Source of the DNA: Anaerolineae bacterium
GTDB taxonomy: Bacteria > Chloroflexota > Anaerolineae > Anaerolineales > UBA4823
DNA length: 64,000 nt
Reading direction: 5' to 3'
Assembly: GCA_003327455.1 (NCBI GenBank)
Contig: QOQU01000010.1
Span: 62,001 to 126,000, forward strand
The position numbers and the translations under genes were made by a program. The notes beneath the pieces are model-generated. The model was not told the DNA's origin. It saw only the letters and a program-made list of their open reading frames with translations, and ran no database searches. Positions 9,101-16,147 of the stretch are shown here, piece after piece; position 1 is the first letter of the stretch; each line of letters opens with the position of its first letter.

Positions 9101-11458
9101 CTGAGCCGCGCCATCTATCAGCGCGTGCCGGTGCTAGACCCTCACCCCCCTGCCCCCTCTCCCGATGCTTCGGGAGAGGGGGAGCAACAGCGTAAGGGAT
9201 GGGGGGTACGCTTCCTGGCGATGTTCCACATGTCCAACGACTCGCACCTCTTCCGCACCCGCACCGAATTGGAGGGCGAGGGCTGGCGCTTGGAGGGGAA
9301 TGTGTTTGTTCCCTCACCCCCGGCCCCTCTCCCACGCGGTGGGAGAGGGGAGACGCCCTCATCCCCCAACCCCTTCTCCCATGCTGCGGGAGAAGGGGAG
9401 ATGCCCCCATCGGCCGGTGCCTACTCCCATGCTGCGGGAGAAGGGGAGATGCCCTCATCGCCCGGTGCCTACTCCCATGCTGCGGGAGAAGGGGAGATGC
9501 CCTCATCGGCCGGCGCAACCTCCCACGCTGCGGGAGAAGGGGAGCGATTGCCCGCGCCAAGTCGGGAGTTGATCGAACGCGCCCGCGAATTCCGCCGTCA
9601 GAATACACCCGCTGAAGCCCTGCTGTGGGAATTGCTGCGCAATAGGCAACTGCTGGGGCGCAAATTCCGTCGCCAGCATCCTATTGGACAGTTTATTGCT
9701 GACTTTTTCTGCGATGACGCCCGATTGGTGATCGAAATCGATGGAGCGGTTCACCGCGAGCCTTCACAACAAGAGCGTGATCGCCTGCGGGAAGAAATCC
9801 TACGCAGTCATCATCTGCACGTCTTGCGCTTCACCAATCAAGAAGTGCTACAGAACACCGAACAGGTTCTCCATCAGATTGCCGAATTCGTTGTTACCCA
9901 TTCTTACGAAAACCCAGCTTCACCCCTCATCCCAAGCGAGGACTTGAGAGCATCCCTACCCCTCTCCACCAGCGATAAAGAGGGGAAGCGAACGGGTGAG
10001 GTCTACTCCCGCGTATCCAGCAGCGATAAAGTAGGTTGGGAAAGGGATGAGACCTACTCCCCCCTCGCCCGCAGCGATGAAGAGGATGGGAAAGCGGTTG
10101 GATTTTACTCCCCCCTCTCCAACAGCGTTGGAGAGGGGGGCTGGGGGGGTGAGGCTTACCTCCCCCTCTACGAAGCCAAGATGATCTGGCACTACGATCA
10201 CCGCTTTGGCACCTATGAGGGCGTCAGCGACCGCAACAGCACCCACCTGCCCACCCCTGACGAGCGCCAGCATGCCGACCCGAACTTCGTCGTCCAGCCG
10301 TGGTACTGGGTCAGCGCAAAGGAAGTCCGCGCCCGCCTGGGGGATTGGGAGCGCCGCTGGCTGCTGGGATTTCGGGACGTCACCAACGCCACTAACGAAC
10401 GCACTGCCATCTTCAGTCTGCTGCCTTGGGTGGGGGTGGGAAACAAAATTCCTATACTGCTATTTGGGAACGTCTCCCCACTTCTTTTGAACGCTTTCCT
10501 GGCAAATACCTCGTCAATTGTTTTTGACTTCGTTTCTCGTCAGAAATTGGGTGGGATGACTATGAATTTCTTCTATGTAAAGCAATTCCCCGTCCTCCCG
10601 CCCTCAACTTACACCGCCGCCGACCCTTCGACAGGCTCAGGGCAAGTCCTGCGCTTCATCGTCCCGCGCGTCCTGGAACTCACCTACACCGCCTGGGACC
10701 TGCAGCCCTTTGCCGAGGATGTGTGGAACGATGCCGATGAGGACCTGCGAGAGGCTTTGGTGCGCCAGTGGGAAGAATGCCCTCACTCCCCTGCCCTCTC
10801 TCCCAAAGCTTTGGGAGAGAGGGGGCTAGCGAGCGGGGGTGAAGGCTGTCCCTTTCCGCCCTTCACTTGGAACGAAGCCCGACGCGCTAAAATCCGCGCC
10901 GAACTGGATGCTTACTACGCCCGCCTCTACGGTCTCACCCGTAAACAACTGCGCTACATTCTCGACCCCGCCGATCTCACTCCGCGCGAGCTGGAAGATA
11001 TTCTCGACCCGTGGGAAGAAGTGGACGATCCGCTCGACCCGCAAGGTTACGCCGAGCGCTGTGCCAGAAGTGATTTCCCCGGCGAAACCTTCCGCGTACT
11101 GAAGGAGAAGGAACTCCGCCAGTACGGGGAGTACCGCACCCGGCGGCTGGTGTTGGAGGCGTGGGAACGTTTAGAAAAAGAAGGCGGAGTAATTAAGCTG
11201 TTAGGTTTTCTGACCAAGGTGCAGGTCTCGCATGAACTCATCGAAGACAAGTTGGTTGAGGAGCAACCTTCCACGCAGCATGAAATTCAGCCAGCAGCTA
11301 CATATGTCACACCTGCCAACGAACCTCAAACGATGCTCTCTGATTTTGGGCTGTACAAATGCGGGACATGTGGCAAGATGGTGATGGGCTTCGATCGGGA
11401 GAACCATGTCCGTGAGAGGCATGGAGAACTGCAAGTGGAGTGGAGGAAGGTGAGGTGA
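6101..11458 (+). CDS. Eco57I-type N6-adenine methylase with embedded repeats and DUF559 domain
   Basis: A 1785-residue protein. Motif I (DPACGSGHF) is near residue 513 and the catalytic motif IV (NPPW) near residue 792, so it should methylate adenine using S-adenosylmethionine. The C-terminal end carries a C2H2-like finger (CGTCGKM ... HVRERH, 11354-11420). It is much longer than usual because palindromic repeats are translated in frame at about 8414, 9138, 9311, 9374, 9926, 10624 and 10783, and a DUF559 endonuclease-like domain sits at 9553-9897. The reading frame survives every insertion. It follows the SNF2 gene after 31 bases and matches the DISARM DrmMI position. Whether the inflated target-recognition half still works is unknown. 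Confidence 0.85.
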   Translation: MQVRSRNTFLTIRSEGALLPIDLLQRILENDSSLEGLNAESYHLAPGEKINEAINRSWSRMNGLWGPFKAARQRLGEKDPATTLTRERWLMPLFQELGFGQLSPAKAVQIEGKSYPISHRWRNVPIHLVGCRLDLDQRARGVAGAARISPHSLLQEYLNRSDESQWGILSNGLQLRLLRDNASLTRQSYLEFDLESMFDGEIYSDFVLLWLLAHQSRFESGDQGTTCLLERWSQSAQERGTRALEELRRGVEEAIVLLGQGFLQHPLNGRLRERLKGGDLAAQDYYRQLLRLVYRLIFLFTAEDRDLLLLPDAPTEAKERYLRYYSTANLRALAQRQRGSRHHDRYEALKVVMKLLGGEQPLMREDRQQVPGGYLPLALPVLGGFLFDPDSIPDLNDAHLDNHSLLSAVRSLAFITEKNTRRAVDFRNLGTEELGSVYESLLELHPSFNIEAGAFQLASAAGNERRSTGSYYTPSSLIQVLLDSALEPIIEDRLKGKPGVEQEQALLDLRVCDPACGSGHFLIAAAHRIAWRLAQIRCGGDEPPPTETRRALRDVIRHCVYGVDINPMAVELCKVNLWLESLEQGKPLSFLDAHIKCGNSLVGVGPGRLLEELEIPDEAFNAVSGDDQTTAKRLMRRNRDERRGQEEFFTVTLITSKEELAQYFAKQIRIVEAMPEDDATQVQAKAESYRQLSESAAYQRQRQIADLWTAAFFWKIDPPQGGSVEIIAPTYGQLRRLREGREVQKGLLEQVERLRSAERFFHWQLEFPEVFHPSPSGRGAGGEGGFDVVLGNPPWERIKLQEQEFFASRDDRIATAPNAAARKRLIAGLPEENPTLWEEYRRALHTAESISRFLRAAGNYPLTGRGDINTYSVFAERMRALLAPEGRAGVILPTGIATDDTNKFFFADVVERGQLASLFDFENREKLFPAVDSRMKFCLLTLSGSPASRLPSPVSLSFFATRAEHLRDPRRVFTLTREDIVRINPNTHTLPVFRTRQDADLSRAIYQRVPVLDPHPPAPSPDASGEGEQQRKGWGVRFLAMFHMSNDSHLFRTRTELEGEGWRLEGNVFVPSPPAPLPRGGRGETPSSPNPFSHAAGEGEMPPSAGAYSHAAGEGEMPSSPGAYSHAAGEGEMPSSAGATSHAAGEGERLPAPSRELIERAREFRRQNTPAEALLWELLRNRQLLGRKFRRQHPIGQFIADFFCDDARLVIEIDGAVHREPSQQERDRLREEILRSHHLHVLRFTNQEVLQNTEQVLHQIAEFVVTHSYENPASPLIPSEDLRASLPLSTSDKEGKRTGEVYSRVSSSDKVGWERDETYSPLARSDEEDGKAVGFYSPLSNSVGEGGWGGEAYLPLYEAKMIWHYDHRFGTYEGVSDRNSTHLPTPDERQHADPNFVVQPWYWVSAKEVRARLGDWERRWLLGFRDVTNATNERTAIFSLLPWVGVGNKIPILLFGNVSPLLLNAFLANTSSIVFDFVSRQKLGGMTMNFFYVKQFPVLPPSTYTAADPSTGSGQVLRFIVPRVLELTYTAWDLQPFAEDVWNDADEDLREALVRQWEECPHSPALSPKALGERGLASGGEGCPFPPFTWNEARRAKIRAELDAYYARLYGLTRKQLRYILDPADLTPRELEDILDPWEEVDDPLDPQGYAERCARSDFPGETFRVLKEKELRQYGEYRTRRLVLEAWERLEKEGGVIKLLGFLTKVQVSHELIEDKLVEEQPSTQHEIQPAATYVTPANEPQTMLSDFGLYKCGTCGKMVMGFDRENHVRERHGELQVEWRKVR
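8414..8451. repeat. Palindromic REP-like repeat inside methylase
   Basis: CACCCCTCGCCCTC pairs with GAGAGGGGC and GGGGGTGAGGG in an imperfect hairpin. It is translated as PSPSGRGAGGEGG immediately before the catalytic NPPW motif. It is in frame and has no stop. Confidence 0.8.
9138..9185. repeat. Palindromic REP-like repeat inside methylase
   Basis: CCCCCTCTCCCGATGCTTCG is followed by its complement GGGAGAGGGGG. It is the same family as the copy at 8414 and is translated as HPPAPSPDASGEGE. Confidence 0.8.
9311..9352. repeat. Palindromic REP-like repeat inside methylase
   Basis: CCCCTCTCCCACGCGGTGGG continues into AGAGGGG, a near-perfect hairpin translated as PSPPAPLPRGGRGE. It lies just before the 48-bp tandem array. 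Confidence 0.8.
9374..9545. repeat. 48-bp tandem repeat, four units, in frame
   Basis: Four units spaced exactly 48 bases apart (starting near 9374, 9423, 9471, 9519) each contain CTCCCATGCTGCGGGAG and GGGGAG. Translation gives a 16-residue period of the type MPSSAGAYSHAAGEGE. Because 48 is a multiple of three, copy number can change without a frameshift. Confidence 0.9.
9553..9897 (+). other. Embedded DUF559 endonuclease-like domain (residues about 1152-1266 of the methylase)
   Basis: This part of the methylase reads as a DUF559/Vsr-like domain, usually a protein on its own. It has a TPAEALLWELLRNRQL helix, GRKFRRQHPIGQFIADFFC, and the core VIEIDGAVH followed by RDRLREEIL and LRFTNQEV. Family knowledge: this fold is PD-(D/E)xK-like, with D in FIADFF and EID as likely metal ligands. 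REP-like repeats flank it on both sides, which suggests it arrived as a repeat-DUF559 unit. Confidence 0.8.
9926..10160. repeat. Degenerate palindromic repeat cluster inside methylase
   Basis: Three to four decayed units follow the DUF559 domain, each with CCCTCTCC-type arms and AGCGATAAAG or AGCGTTGGAG centres. The last (10114-10150) is a good hairpin, CCCCTCTCCAACAGCGTTGG then AGAGGGG. They are translated as repeated YSPL(S/A)xSxxEG segments. Confidence 0.7.
10624..10643. repeat. Short palindrome inside methylase
   Basis: CCCTTCGACAGGCTCAGGGC is a second, unrelated dispersed-repeat type, translated as DPSTGSGQ. It is a small hairpin with CCCT/AGGG arms. Confidence 0.6.
10783..10846. repeat. 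Palindromic REP-like repeat inside methylase
   Basis: CCCTCTCTCCCAAAGCTTTG then GGAGAGAGGG forms a perfect hairpin, followed by a GGGGGTGA tail as in the other copies. It is in frame, translated as SPALSPKALGERGLASGGEG. Confidence 0.8.
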
Positions 11459-11461
11459 GAT

Positions 11462-12259
11462 ATGATTGATCAACTACCTAGCCAAAATATACCTGAGTGG
11501 GAGGTTGAACTTGTGATTACTGGACCAATTTCACTTCCCAGAACGAGGTCATTGGTGTTACATGTTGAAAAAGGGGAAAGGAATCCTTTTACTACTACTA
11601 TTAAACTTTCGAAGGCTCCTCATGGCATTCTGTGTGTATTAATCGCTAGAGCCTTTGATCATGAGAACGCAAATAATGCTGCAGTTTATTTTGTCGGCCA
11701 GGCTTTAGATGTTCTATGTCTAAAGGTGGACCTGCCTTTGTACATAAATCTATATCGTTCCGAAGTTCGTTTTGCATCAGACTCTGTCCGCCGAGTGATT
11801 AATGAATCTGAGTGGACTAATGCGTTTACGCTGGGAAGAGAATATAGTCTAAACCGAGGATATTTTAGCCGAGCAATAAGTTGGTATCGTAAAGGTTTAG
11901 GGAGTGAAGATCCGATAGACCGTGTAATCGCTTTTTGGTCTGCCTTGGAAGGAATCAGCTCGCAATATTATCGTCCAAATGATAGAACCGAGCAAGGGAT
12001 AATTAACCAAATTTGCGACTGTTTTGATCAACTATGGGGTACTACAGAAAATTGGCGAGTAATACCAAACGAACCAGACGTTATTAATCATTTTTACAAC
12101 TTCCGCAATGGTTTTTCTCATGGTTTTATGCGCGTTGATATTGAAACAATAAAAAAGGTGGTGGGTAAATTACCAGTTTACCAAAAACTTGTACGTGAAT
12201 TTTTGCTTGAATGGGAATCAAAAGGTCGAGTAATTGAACGAGAGCGAGCTGCCAGTTAA
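11462..12259 (+). CDS. MauJ-like protein with HEPN-type Rx4H motif
   Basis: 265 residues, starting three bases after the methylase stop, so it is probably co-transcribed with it. I do not recognise the N-terminal half. The C-terminal half is helical and contains RNGFSH, which fits the Rx4-6H signature of HEPN RNases, together with a WSALEG segment as seen in MauJ-like proteins. Base composition drops sharply to AT-rich here compared with the methylase, a sign of separate origin. It may be an accessory or abortive-infection component, but this is inference from motif and position. Confidence 0.5.
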   Translation: MIDQLPSQNIPEWEVELVITGPISLPRTRSLVLHVEKGERNPFTTTIKLSKAPHGILCVLIARAFDHENANNAAVYFVGQALDVLCLKVDLPLYINLYRSEVRFASDSVRRVINESEWTNAFTLGREYSLNRGYFSRAISWYRKGLGSEDPIDRVIAFWSALEGISSQYYRPNDRTEQGIINQICDCFDQLWGTTENWRVIPNEPDVINHFYNFRNGFSHGFMRVDIETIKKVVGKLPVYQKLVREFLLEWESKGRVIERERAAS

Positions 12260-12334
12260 TCTGACCAATGAATTTTGTCTATTGTAAATCAGTTAAGCTT
12301 AAATAACATTTCTCTTCTAAGATGCATTTTCTTG

Positions 12335-12340
12335 TATAAT
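12335..12340 (+). promoter_or_regulatory. Promoter -10 for the 12374 gene
   Basis: TATAAT preceded by TG lies 34 bases before the start at 12374. No good -35 is seen. An AGGAG ribosome site (near 12363) precedes the ATG. Confidence 0.5.
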
Positions 12341-12373
12341 CAAAATGGTAATCGGATACTCAGGAGAACCCTA

Positions 12374-13009
12374 ATGATCGCTGTAATTGAAACTATATTC
12401 GGTCGAAACATCACCATTGTTTACAAGTCGCTCGACCTTCAATCAGTGGATAGAAATAAACTAAGAGAGATTGTCCCCGGCGTTACTCCAACGATTATGG
12501 ATATGCCCGAAATGCTTGTGGCGGTATTTCCTCCGTACCCATGGCTCATTCAGTTTAGTGACCGCAGGCTCCACGTTAATTTATCTGTGGAGTCAAATGA
12601 GTTAGGAGAGTTTCCACTATGGGAATATGCCCAGCGGGCTCATTTAACGGTCTCACCTGATAAAGCGCCGCTGCATGCATATGGTTTCAATTTTGATTTT
12701 GGAGTGCGTTTCGATGGCATTACTCCACAGGAATTGTTGATATCAAAATTTGTATCCAATCGTCGAGCCTTGGAAGAAGAAATCCAAGGAACGTTAGTTT
12801 CTTACATGCCTCGAGTCGTGTTTTCCAGTGACACCATTCAATATGACATAATATTCGAACCGATCGATGAAAATCGAATGAAAATTCATGGGAACGCACA
12901 TATTGAATACCCTGGTATTGAATTACCATCAAGTGAAGAGCTTAAAGCTTTGTATAAAATACAGTTTGAACGATTACGTAATACCATATCCAAACTGATT
13001 CGGGAGTAA
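12374..13009 (+). CDS. Hypothetical protein, possibly TIGR04255-like
   Basis: The start is the ATG at 12374, chosen because AGGAGA sits seven bases upstream; an open extension to 12275 has no ribosome site. 211 residues, with no signal peptide or membrane segment. The region PPYPWLIQFSDRRLHVN and the even alpha/beta pattern recall the sporadically distributed TIGR04255 proteins, but I cannot confirm this. It is followed after eight bases by another hypothetical gene, and the two plus the HEPN gene at 13620 look like one transcript. Confidence 0.55.
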   Translation: MIAVIETIFGRNITIVYKSLDLQSVDRNKLREIVPGVTPTIMDMPEMLVAVFPPYPWLIQFSDRRLHVNLSVESNELGEFPLWEYAQRAHLTVSPDKAPLHAYGFNFDFGVRFDGITPQELLISKFVSNRRALEEEIQGTLVSYMPRVVFSSDTIQYDIIFEPIDENRMKIHGNAHIEYPGIELPSSEELKALYKIQFERLRNTISKLIRE

Positions 13010-13017
13010 TTCTGATC

Positions 13018-13617
13018 ATGTTACAAAACACTATGTACAACAACGAGATTGTTCCATCCACAACAGGCTGGGATAAAGACATCTTTCAAAAAACTCTAGA
13101 CATGCTCAGTGTTTTTGCTAGAGAGACAAGCAAACAGCAATTGACCTCACATCGTTGGCGGGGCAAAGATACTCTAACCTTGGGAAATCCTAGTGAATGG
13201 ATTGTCATCAAATGGATGGCTCAGAATATCAGCGAATCAGGTAATCCCCAACTCATCCTAAAGAGAATCAATTGTTGGAAACCACTAACCGAAATTGCCT
13301 TGAATCAATTGCGACAATTTTATGACTTTCGCAATCCGACCGAGATCATACGTTTTCTCACCACTTACCAGCAGTTGATTCCTGTTTTGAGAGAAGCCCA
13401 TGCTGTAATCAAAGAAATTTTTGGTAATGATGCTCAGATTGCACTTGAAGTAGTCAAAGATCCAGAAGCAACAAACACGGAAAAATTGTTTGCTTATATC
13501 AACGCTGATGCTTTTTCGCCTGAAGAAGCACTAACACGCTTGTATACTTTTGACGAAGTCTGGTTTCTGAAACAAGTTGATGGGATTGGTGGATATTTGA
13601 ATTTCAACCTAGAATAG
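13018..13617 (+). CDS. Hypothetical protein, partner of HEPN gene
   Basis: 199 residues, soluble and mostly helical. It lies eight bases after one gene and two bases before the HEPN gene at 13620, so expression is probably coupled. No nucleotidyltransferase (MNT) motif is visible, so this is not the classic HEPN-MNT pair, but the tight linkage suggests a partner or antitoxin. I do not recognise the family. Confidence 0.5.
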   Translation: MLQNTMYNNEIVPSTTGWDKDIFQKTLDMLSVFARETSKQQLTSHRWRGKDTLTLGNPSEWIVIKWMAQNISESGNPQLILKRINCWKPLTEIALNQLRQFYDFRNPTEIIRFLTTYQQLIPVLREAHAVIKEIFGNDAQIALEVVKDPEATNTEKLFAYINADAFSPEEALTRLYTFDEVWFLKQVDGIGGYLNFNLE

Positions 13618-13619
13618 CA

Positions 13620-14009
13620 ATGGCATATAACTGGAAAGATTTTCTCTCCTTTGCAGAAAACCTCTATGCTGCACCTGACATGCCTGGTCCACGAGAGGCC
13701 GCCTTGCGCTCAGCGGTTAGCCGGGCTTATTATGCTGCTTTTCGCGCAGCGCTTGAATTTGGCATTCGGGATGGATTTTCTCCATCCAAAACGGGAGAGG
13801 ATCATAGAAAAATCCGTGAGCATTTTCGCAATTCAACCCCGAAACAATCAAGCAAATCGGATATATCTATTCAATTAGAACGGCTTCATGATCTGCGCCG
13901 CAAAGCTGATTATGAAAATAACCTTCACCAGAAGCCGGAAAACATGGCGTATATTGCCATTGGTATGGCAAGAAAAGTATTTCAAGCCATTGAAGAGCTA
14001 TCGAAGTGA
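13620..14009 (+). CDS. HEPN domain protein
   Basis: 129 residues. The N-terminal helix LRSAVSRAYYAAFRAAL is the typical opening of HEPN proteins (compare SRxYYAxF). The C-terminal helix has LRRKADYEN, where the usual Rx4-6H is replaced by RRKADY, the variant seen in many HEPN antitoxin or toxin partners. HEPN proteins are often RNases in toxin-antitoxin and phage-defence loci. It follows the 13018 gene after two bases. Function is inferred from the fold. Confidence 0.7.
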   Translation: MAYNWKDFLSFAENLYAAPDMPGPREAALRSAVSRAYYAAFRAALEFGIRDGFSPSKTGEDHRKIREHFRNSTPKQSSKSDISIQLERLHDLRRKADYENNLHQKPENMAYIAIGMARKVFQAIEELSK

Positions 14010-14198
14010 AGAATAAAGAGCTTGTATTCTGGGGGACGATTTGCTTCTACACTCCGAATTCATGCGACATGAATATCACTTTGGAGCAAGCATCATTGGG
14101 CTCTGATCGAGACAACTCAAATTGATATCTGTTATTCTAAAGTAGTCTCATGACTGGAGGGGGATATTTTAAAGAAAAACGCTGATTCGATCTCTCTT
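14010..14198. other. Gene-free spacer
   Basis: No supported gene. A short open stretch ending at 14106 lacks a start and could be a decayed fragment. Confidence 0.4.
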
Positions 14199-14242
14199 AT
14201 CGGTTTACATATATATGTTATTATGTTATAATGTAAACCGAT
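14199..14242 (+). promoter_or_regulatory. Promoter framed by a 12-bp inverted repeat operator
   Basis: A -35 TTTACA (14204-14209) and -10 TATAAT (14227-14232) are 17 bases apart. ATCGGTTTACAT (14199-14210) and ATGTAAACCGAT (14231-14242) are perfect inverted repeats covering the two hexamers. A protein bound to both arms would block transcription. The likely regulator is the XRE protein encoded just downstream. Confidence 0.85.
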
Positions 14243-14262
14243 GAAGTTGATAGGAGTCAATT

Positions 14263-15315
14263 ATGACCATCGGTCAGCGCATCAAACAGGCTCGTAAGGC
14301 AAACCAGATGAGTCTGCGCAAGCTAGCAGAAAAGGCCGAGATCAGTGCAATGGCGATCTCGAAATATGAACGCGACTTAGATATTCCAGGTTCTGGCGTT
14401 CTCATACGATTAGCACAGGCATTGGATGTTTCGATCGACTTCCTGCTGCGCCCCCAAACGATTTCCGTCCAACTCCAGTCATATCGCAAACATGCCTCTT
14501 TAGGGGTAAAGGAGCAAGAAGCCATCCAAATGCGCATTCAAGAATGGTTGGAACGATACTTTGAAATCGAAAGTTTTTTCCCTGATGAAATCCAAACGTT
14601 AGATTTACCCCGTGTTTCGGTTCATACCCTCGAACAGGTTGAACAGGTTGCTTTAGACATGCGTCGCAGATGGGAATTGGGACTGGATGCAATCGAAAAC
14701 CTGACGCAGGTGCTAGAAGATCAAGGCATCAAAGTAGGGGTAATCGAGGGAATTGATCATTTCGATGCTTGCACCTTCATGGTAAACGGCATCCCCATCA
14801 TCGTATCGAAAGCTGAACTGCCTGGCGACCGACAACGTTTCAATTTGGGGCATGAACTCGGACACTTGATATTAGATATAGCCGAAGGACTTGACCCCGA
14901 ATCAGCTTGCAATCGGTTTGTGGGGGCATTTCTGGTTCCGGCACAAGTAGGCCGTATGGAATTGGGTTCGAGACGTACCTCTTTGGATATCAATGAGCTG
15001 TATTTACTCAAACATAAGTACGGTATGAGCATGCAAGCTTGGATTTTCCGAGCGAAAGACCTAGCTATTATCTCCGAAAGCGTCGCTCGAAAGTTATTCA
15101 AGCTTTTTCGAGCAAAAGGCTGGTATCACCACGAACCGGGAGAAGCGATACCAGGCGAAAAGCCATTACGGATGAAGCGACTGATCTATCGTGCCTTAGC
15201 CGAAGATTTGATATCGCATTCCAGAGCGCAAGAGCTGCTCGGCGAACCCCTACAACTACAGTGGACGGGGGAGGCATTGCAACGGGATGGGGTTGCAATC
15301 GGTTTTAGTCACTGA
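14263..15315 (+). CDS. XRE-family regulator with ImmA/IrrE metallopeptidase domain
   Basis: 350 residues. Residues 1-65 form an XRE helix-turn-helix (TIGQRIKQARK, MSLRKLAEKAEISAMAISKYE). Residues about 150-260 are an ImmA/IrrE-type peptidase with the zinc motif HELGHL near residue 200. In this family the peptidase cleaves repressors or antitoxins, while the HTH binds DNA; fused forms are common antitoxins. A TAGGAG ribosome site precedes the ATG. The promoter lies inside an inverted repeat, pointing to autoregulation. The 3' end overlaps the PIN gene by 29 bases, so the two form a pair. Confidence 0.85.
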   Translation: MTIGQRIKQARKANQMSLRKLAEKAEISAMAISKYERDLDIPGSGVLIRLAQALDVSIDFLLRPQTISVQLQSYRKHASLGVKEQEAIQMRIQEWLERYFEIESFFPDEIQTLDLPRVSVHTLEQVEQVALDMRRRWELGLDAIENLTQVLEDQGIKVGVIEGIDHFDACTFMVNGIPIIVSKAELPGDRQRFNLGHELGHLILDIAEGLDPESACNRFVGAFLVPAQVGRMELGSRRTSLDINELYLLKHKYGMSMQAWIFRAKDLAIISESVARKLFKLFRAKGWYHHEPGEAIPGEKPLRMKRLIYRALAEDLISHSRAQELLGEPLQLQWTGEALQRDGVAIGFSH

Positions 15316-15781
15316 CACCAATATTTGGATCGACCTCGAAAATGGAGGTATTCTTGTCGAGGTCTTCCAACTTCCCTATCAGTTTTTGATCCCGGACTTT
15401 GCCATTCCTGAACTTGTCCGGCCGAGATGGGAGTTTCTAAAAGGATTAGGGCTTAGAGCGCATGAATTACCACCTGAGCAAGTAGTTGAACTGCTTCGAT
15501 TACGGCTGACCCATAAAAACCTCTCAGTTATCGATTTGGCTGCATTCTGTTTAGCAAAAATGCTTGATGCTCCACTTCTAACCGGTGACAGACGCCTCAA
15601 CGAATTGGCTAGCACCAGCGGTCTCTCAGTTCATGGGGGGTTATGGCTATTGGATGGAATGCTGCATTTTGAGGTTCTTACGTCAGAGCGAGCTGCTACA
15701 GCCCTCAGGCAAATGCTCGAATCAGGCGCGAGATTACCTGCTGACGAATGCAACAATCGAATAAAAAGATGGTCGAAATAA
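15287..15781 (+). CDS. PIN-domain RNase, probable toxin
   Basis: 164 residues. It shows the acidic PIN core: VTDTNIWID (first Asp), a central Glu in FAIPELVRP, and LTGDRRL (late Asp). Many PIN proteins are VapC-type RNases, and XRE-ImmA/IrrE plus PIN pairs are known stress or toxin modules. GGGGAGG lies 12 bases before the ATG at 15287, and the start is inside the upstream gene, giving translational coupling. Catalytic activity is inferred from conserved acids. Confidence 0.75.
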   Translation: MGLQSVLVTDTNIWIDLENGGILVEVFQLPYQFLIPDFAIPELVRPRWEFLKGLGLRAHELPPEQVVELLRLRLTHKNLSVIDLAAFCLAKMLDAPLLTGDRRLNELASTSGLSVHGGLWLLDGMLHFEVLTSERAATALRQMLESGARLPADECNNRIKRWSK

Positions 15782-15799
15782 ACAAAGGAGGTGATGAAA

Positions 15800-15997
15800 A
15801 TGAGCAAAGCTAAAACGCCAATTTACAAACCGGGACAGAAAGCCCCTGTATCTGGGCAGTATGCAATCGTTGGTCCGAAGGGCGGAAAAACCGGGACCGA
15901 AGTAACTGTGGCAAAAGGTGAGAGGTTTCCACCTACTCAACAACCTGGACTAGGCTTTGTATTGGTTGATCAGAGTAAGCATAAAGACAAGGAGTAA
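15800..15997 (+). CDS. YjzC-like small protein
   Basis: 65 residues. The start is set by a full AGGAGGTGAT ribosome site (15786-15795) with good spacing to the ATG at 15800; in-frame GTG 15791 and ATG 15794 lie inside or too close to that site. The sequence (YKPGQKAPVSGQYAIVG, then EVTVAKGERFPP) matches the YjzC type, small proteins of unknown function common in Gram-positive bacteria. It has its own strong ribosome site and follows the PIN gene closely. Confidence 0.7.
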   Translation: MSKAKTPIYKPGQKAPVSGQYAIVGPKGGKTGTEVTVAKGERFPPTQQPGLGFVLVDQSKHKDKE

Positions 15998-16108
15998 TCT
16001 CCTATCAAGTCCAACAAGCAGCTCAATACTTCGTCATTAGCGCCTTTGCAAAACGGCTATTTGAGGTAGATGGTTGCGATTGAAAAACTTTCGACCACCT
16101 AGAAAAAT

Positions 16109-16133
16109 CAGCGCGGGCTTGTTGCCCGCGCTG
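16109..16133. terminator. Hairpin terminator between convergent genes
   Basis: CAGCGCGGGC TTGTT GCCCGCGCTG is a perfect 10-bp stem. It is followed by TCTTT on the plus side and preceded by A-rich sequence, so it could serve both the plus-strand gene ending at 15997 and the minus-strand gene ending at 16148. Confidence 0.75.
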
Positions 16134-16147
16134 TCTTTACACGCTCG

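Noticed and set aside
9048-9608. Long minus-strand open frames in the methylase repeat region
   Set aside because: They read through the palindromic repeats and are Pro/Arg-rich shadows of the plus-strand gene.
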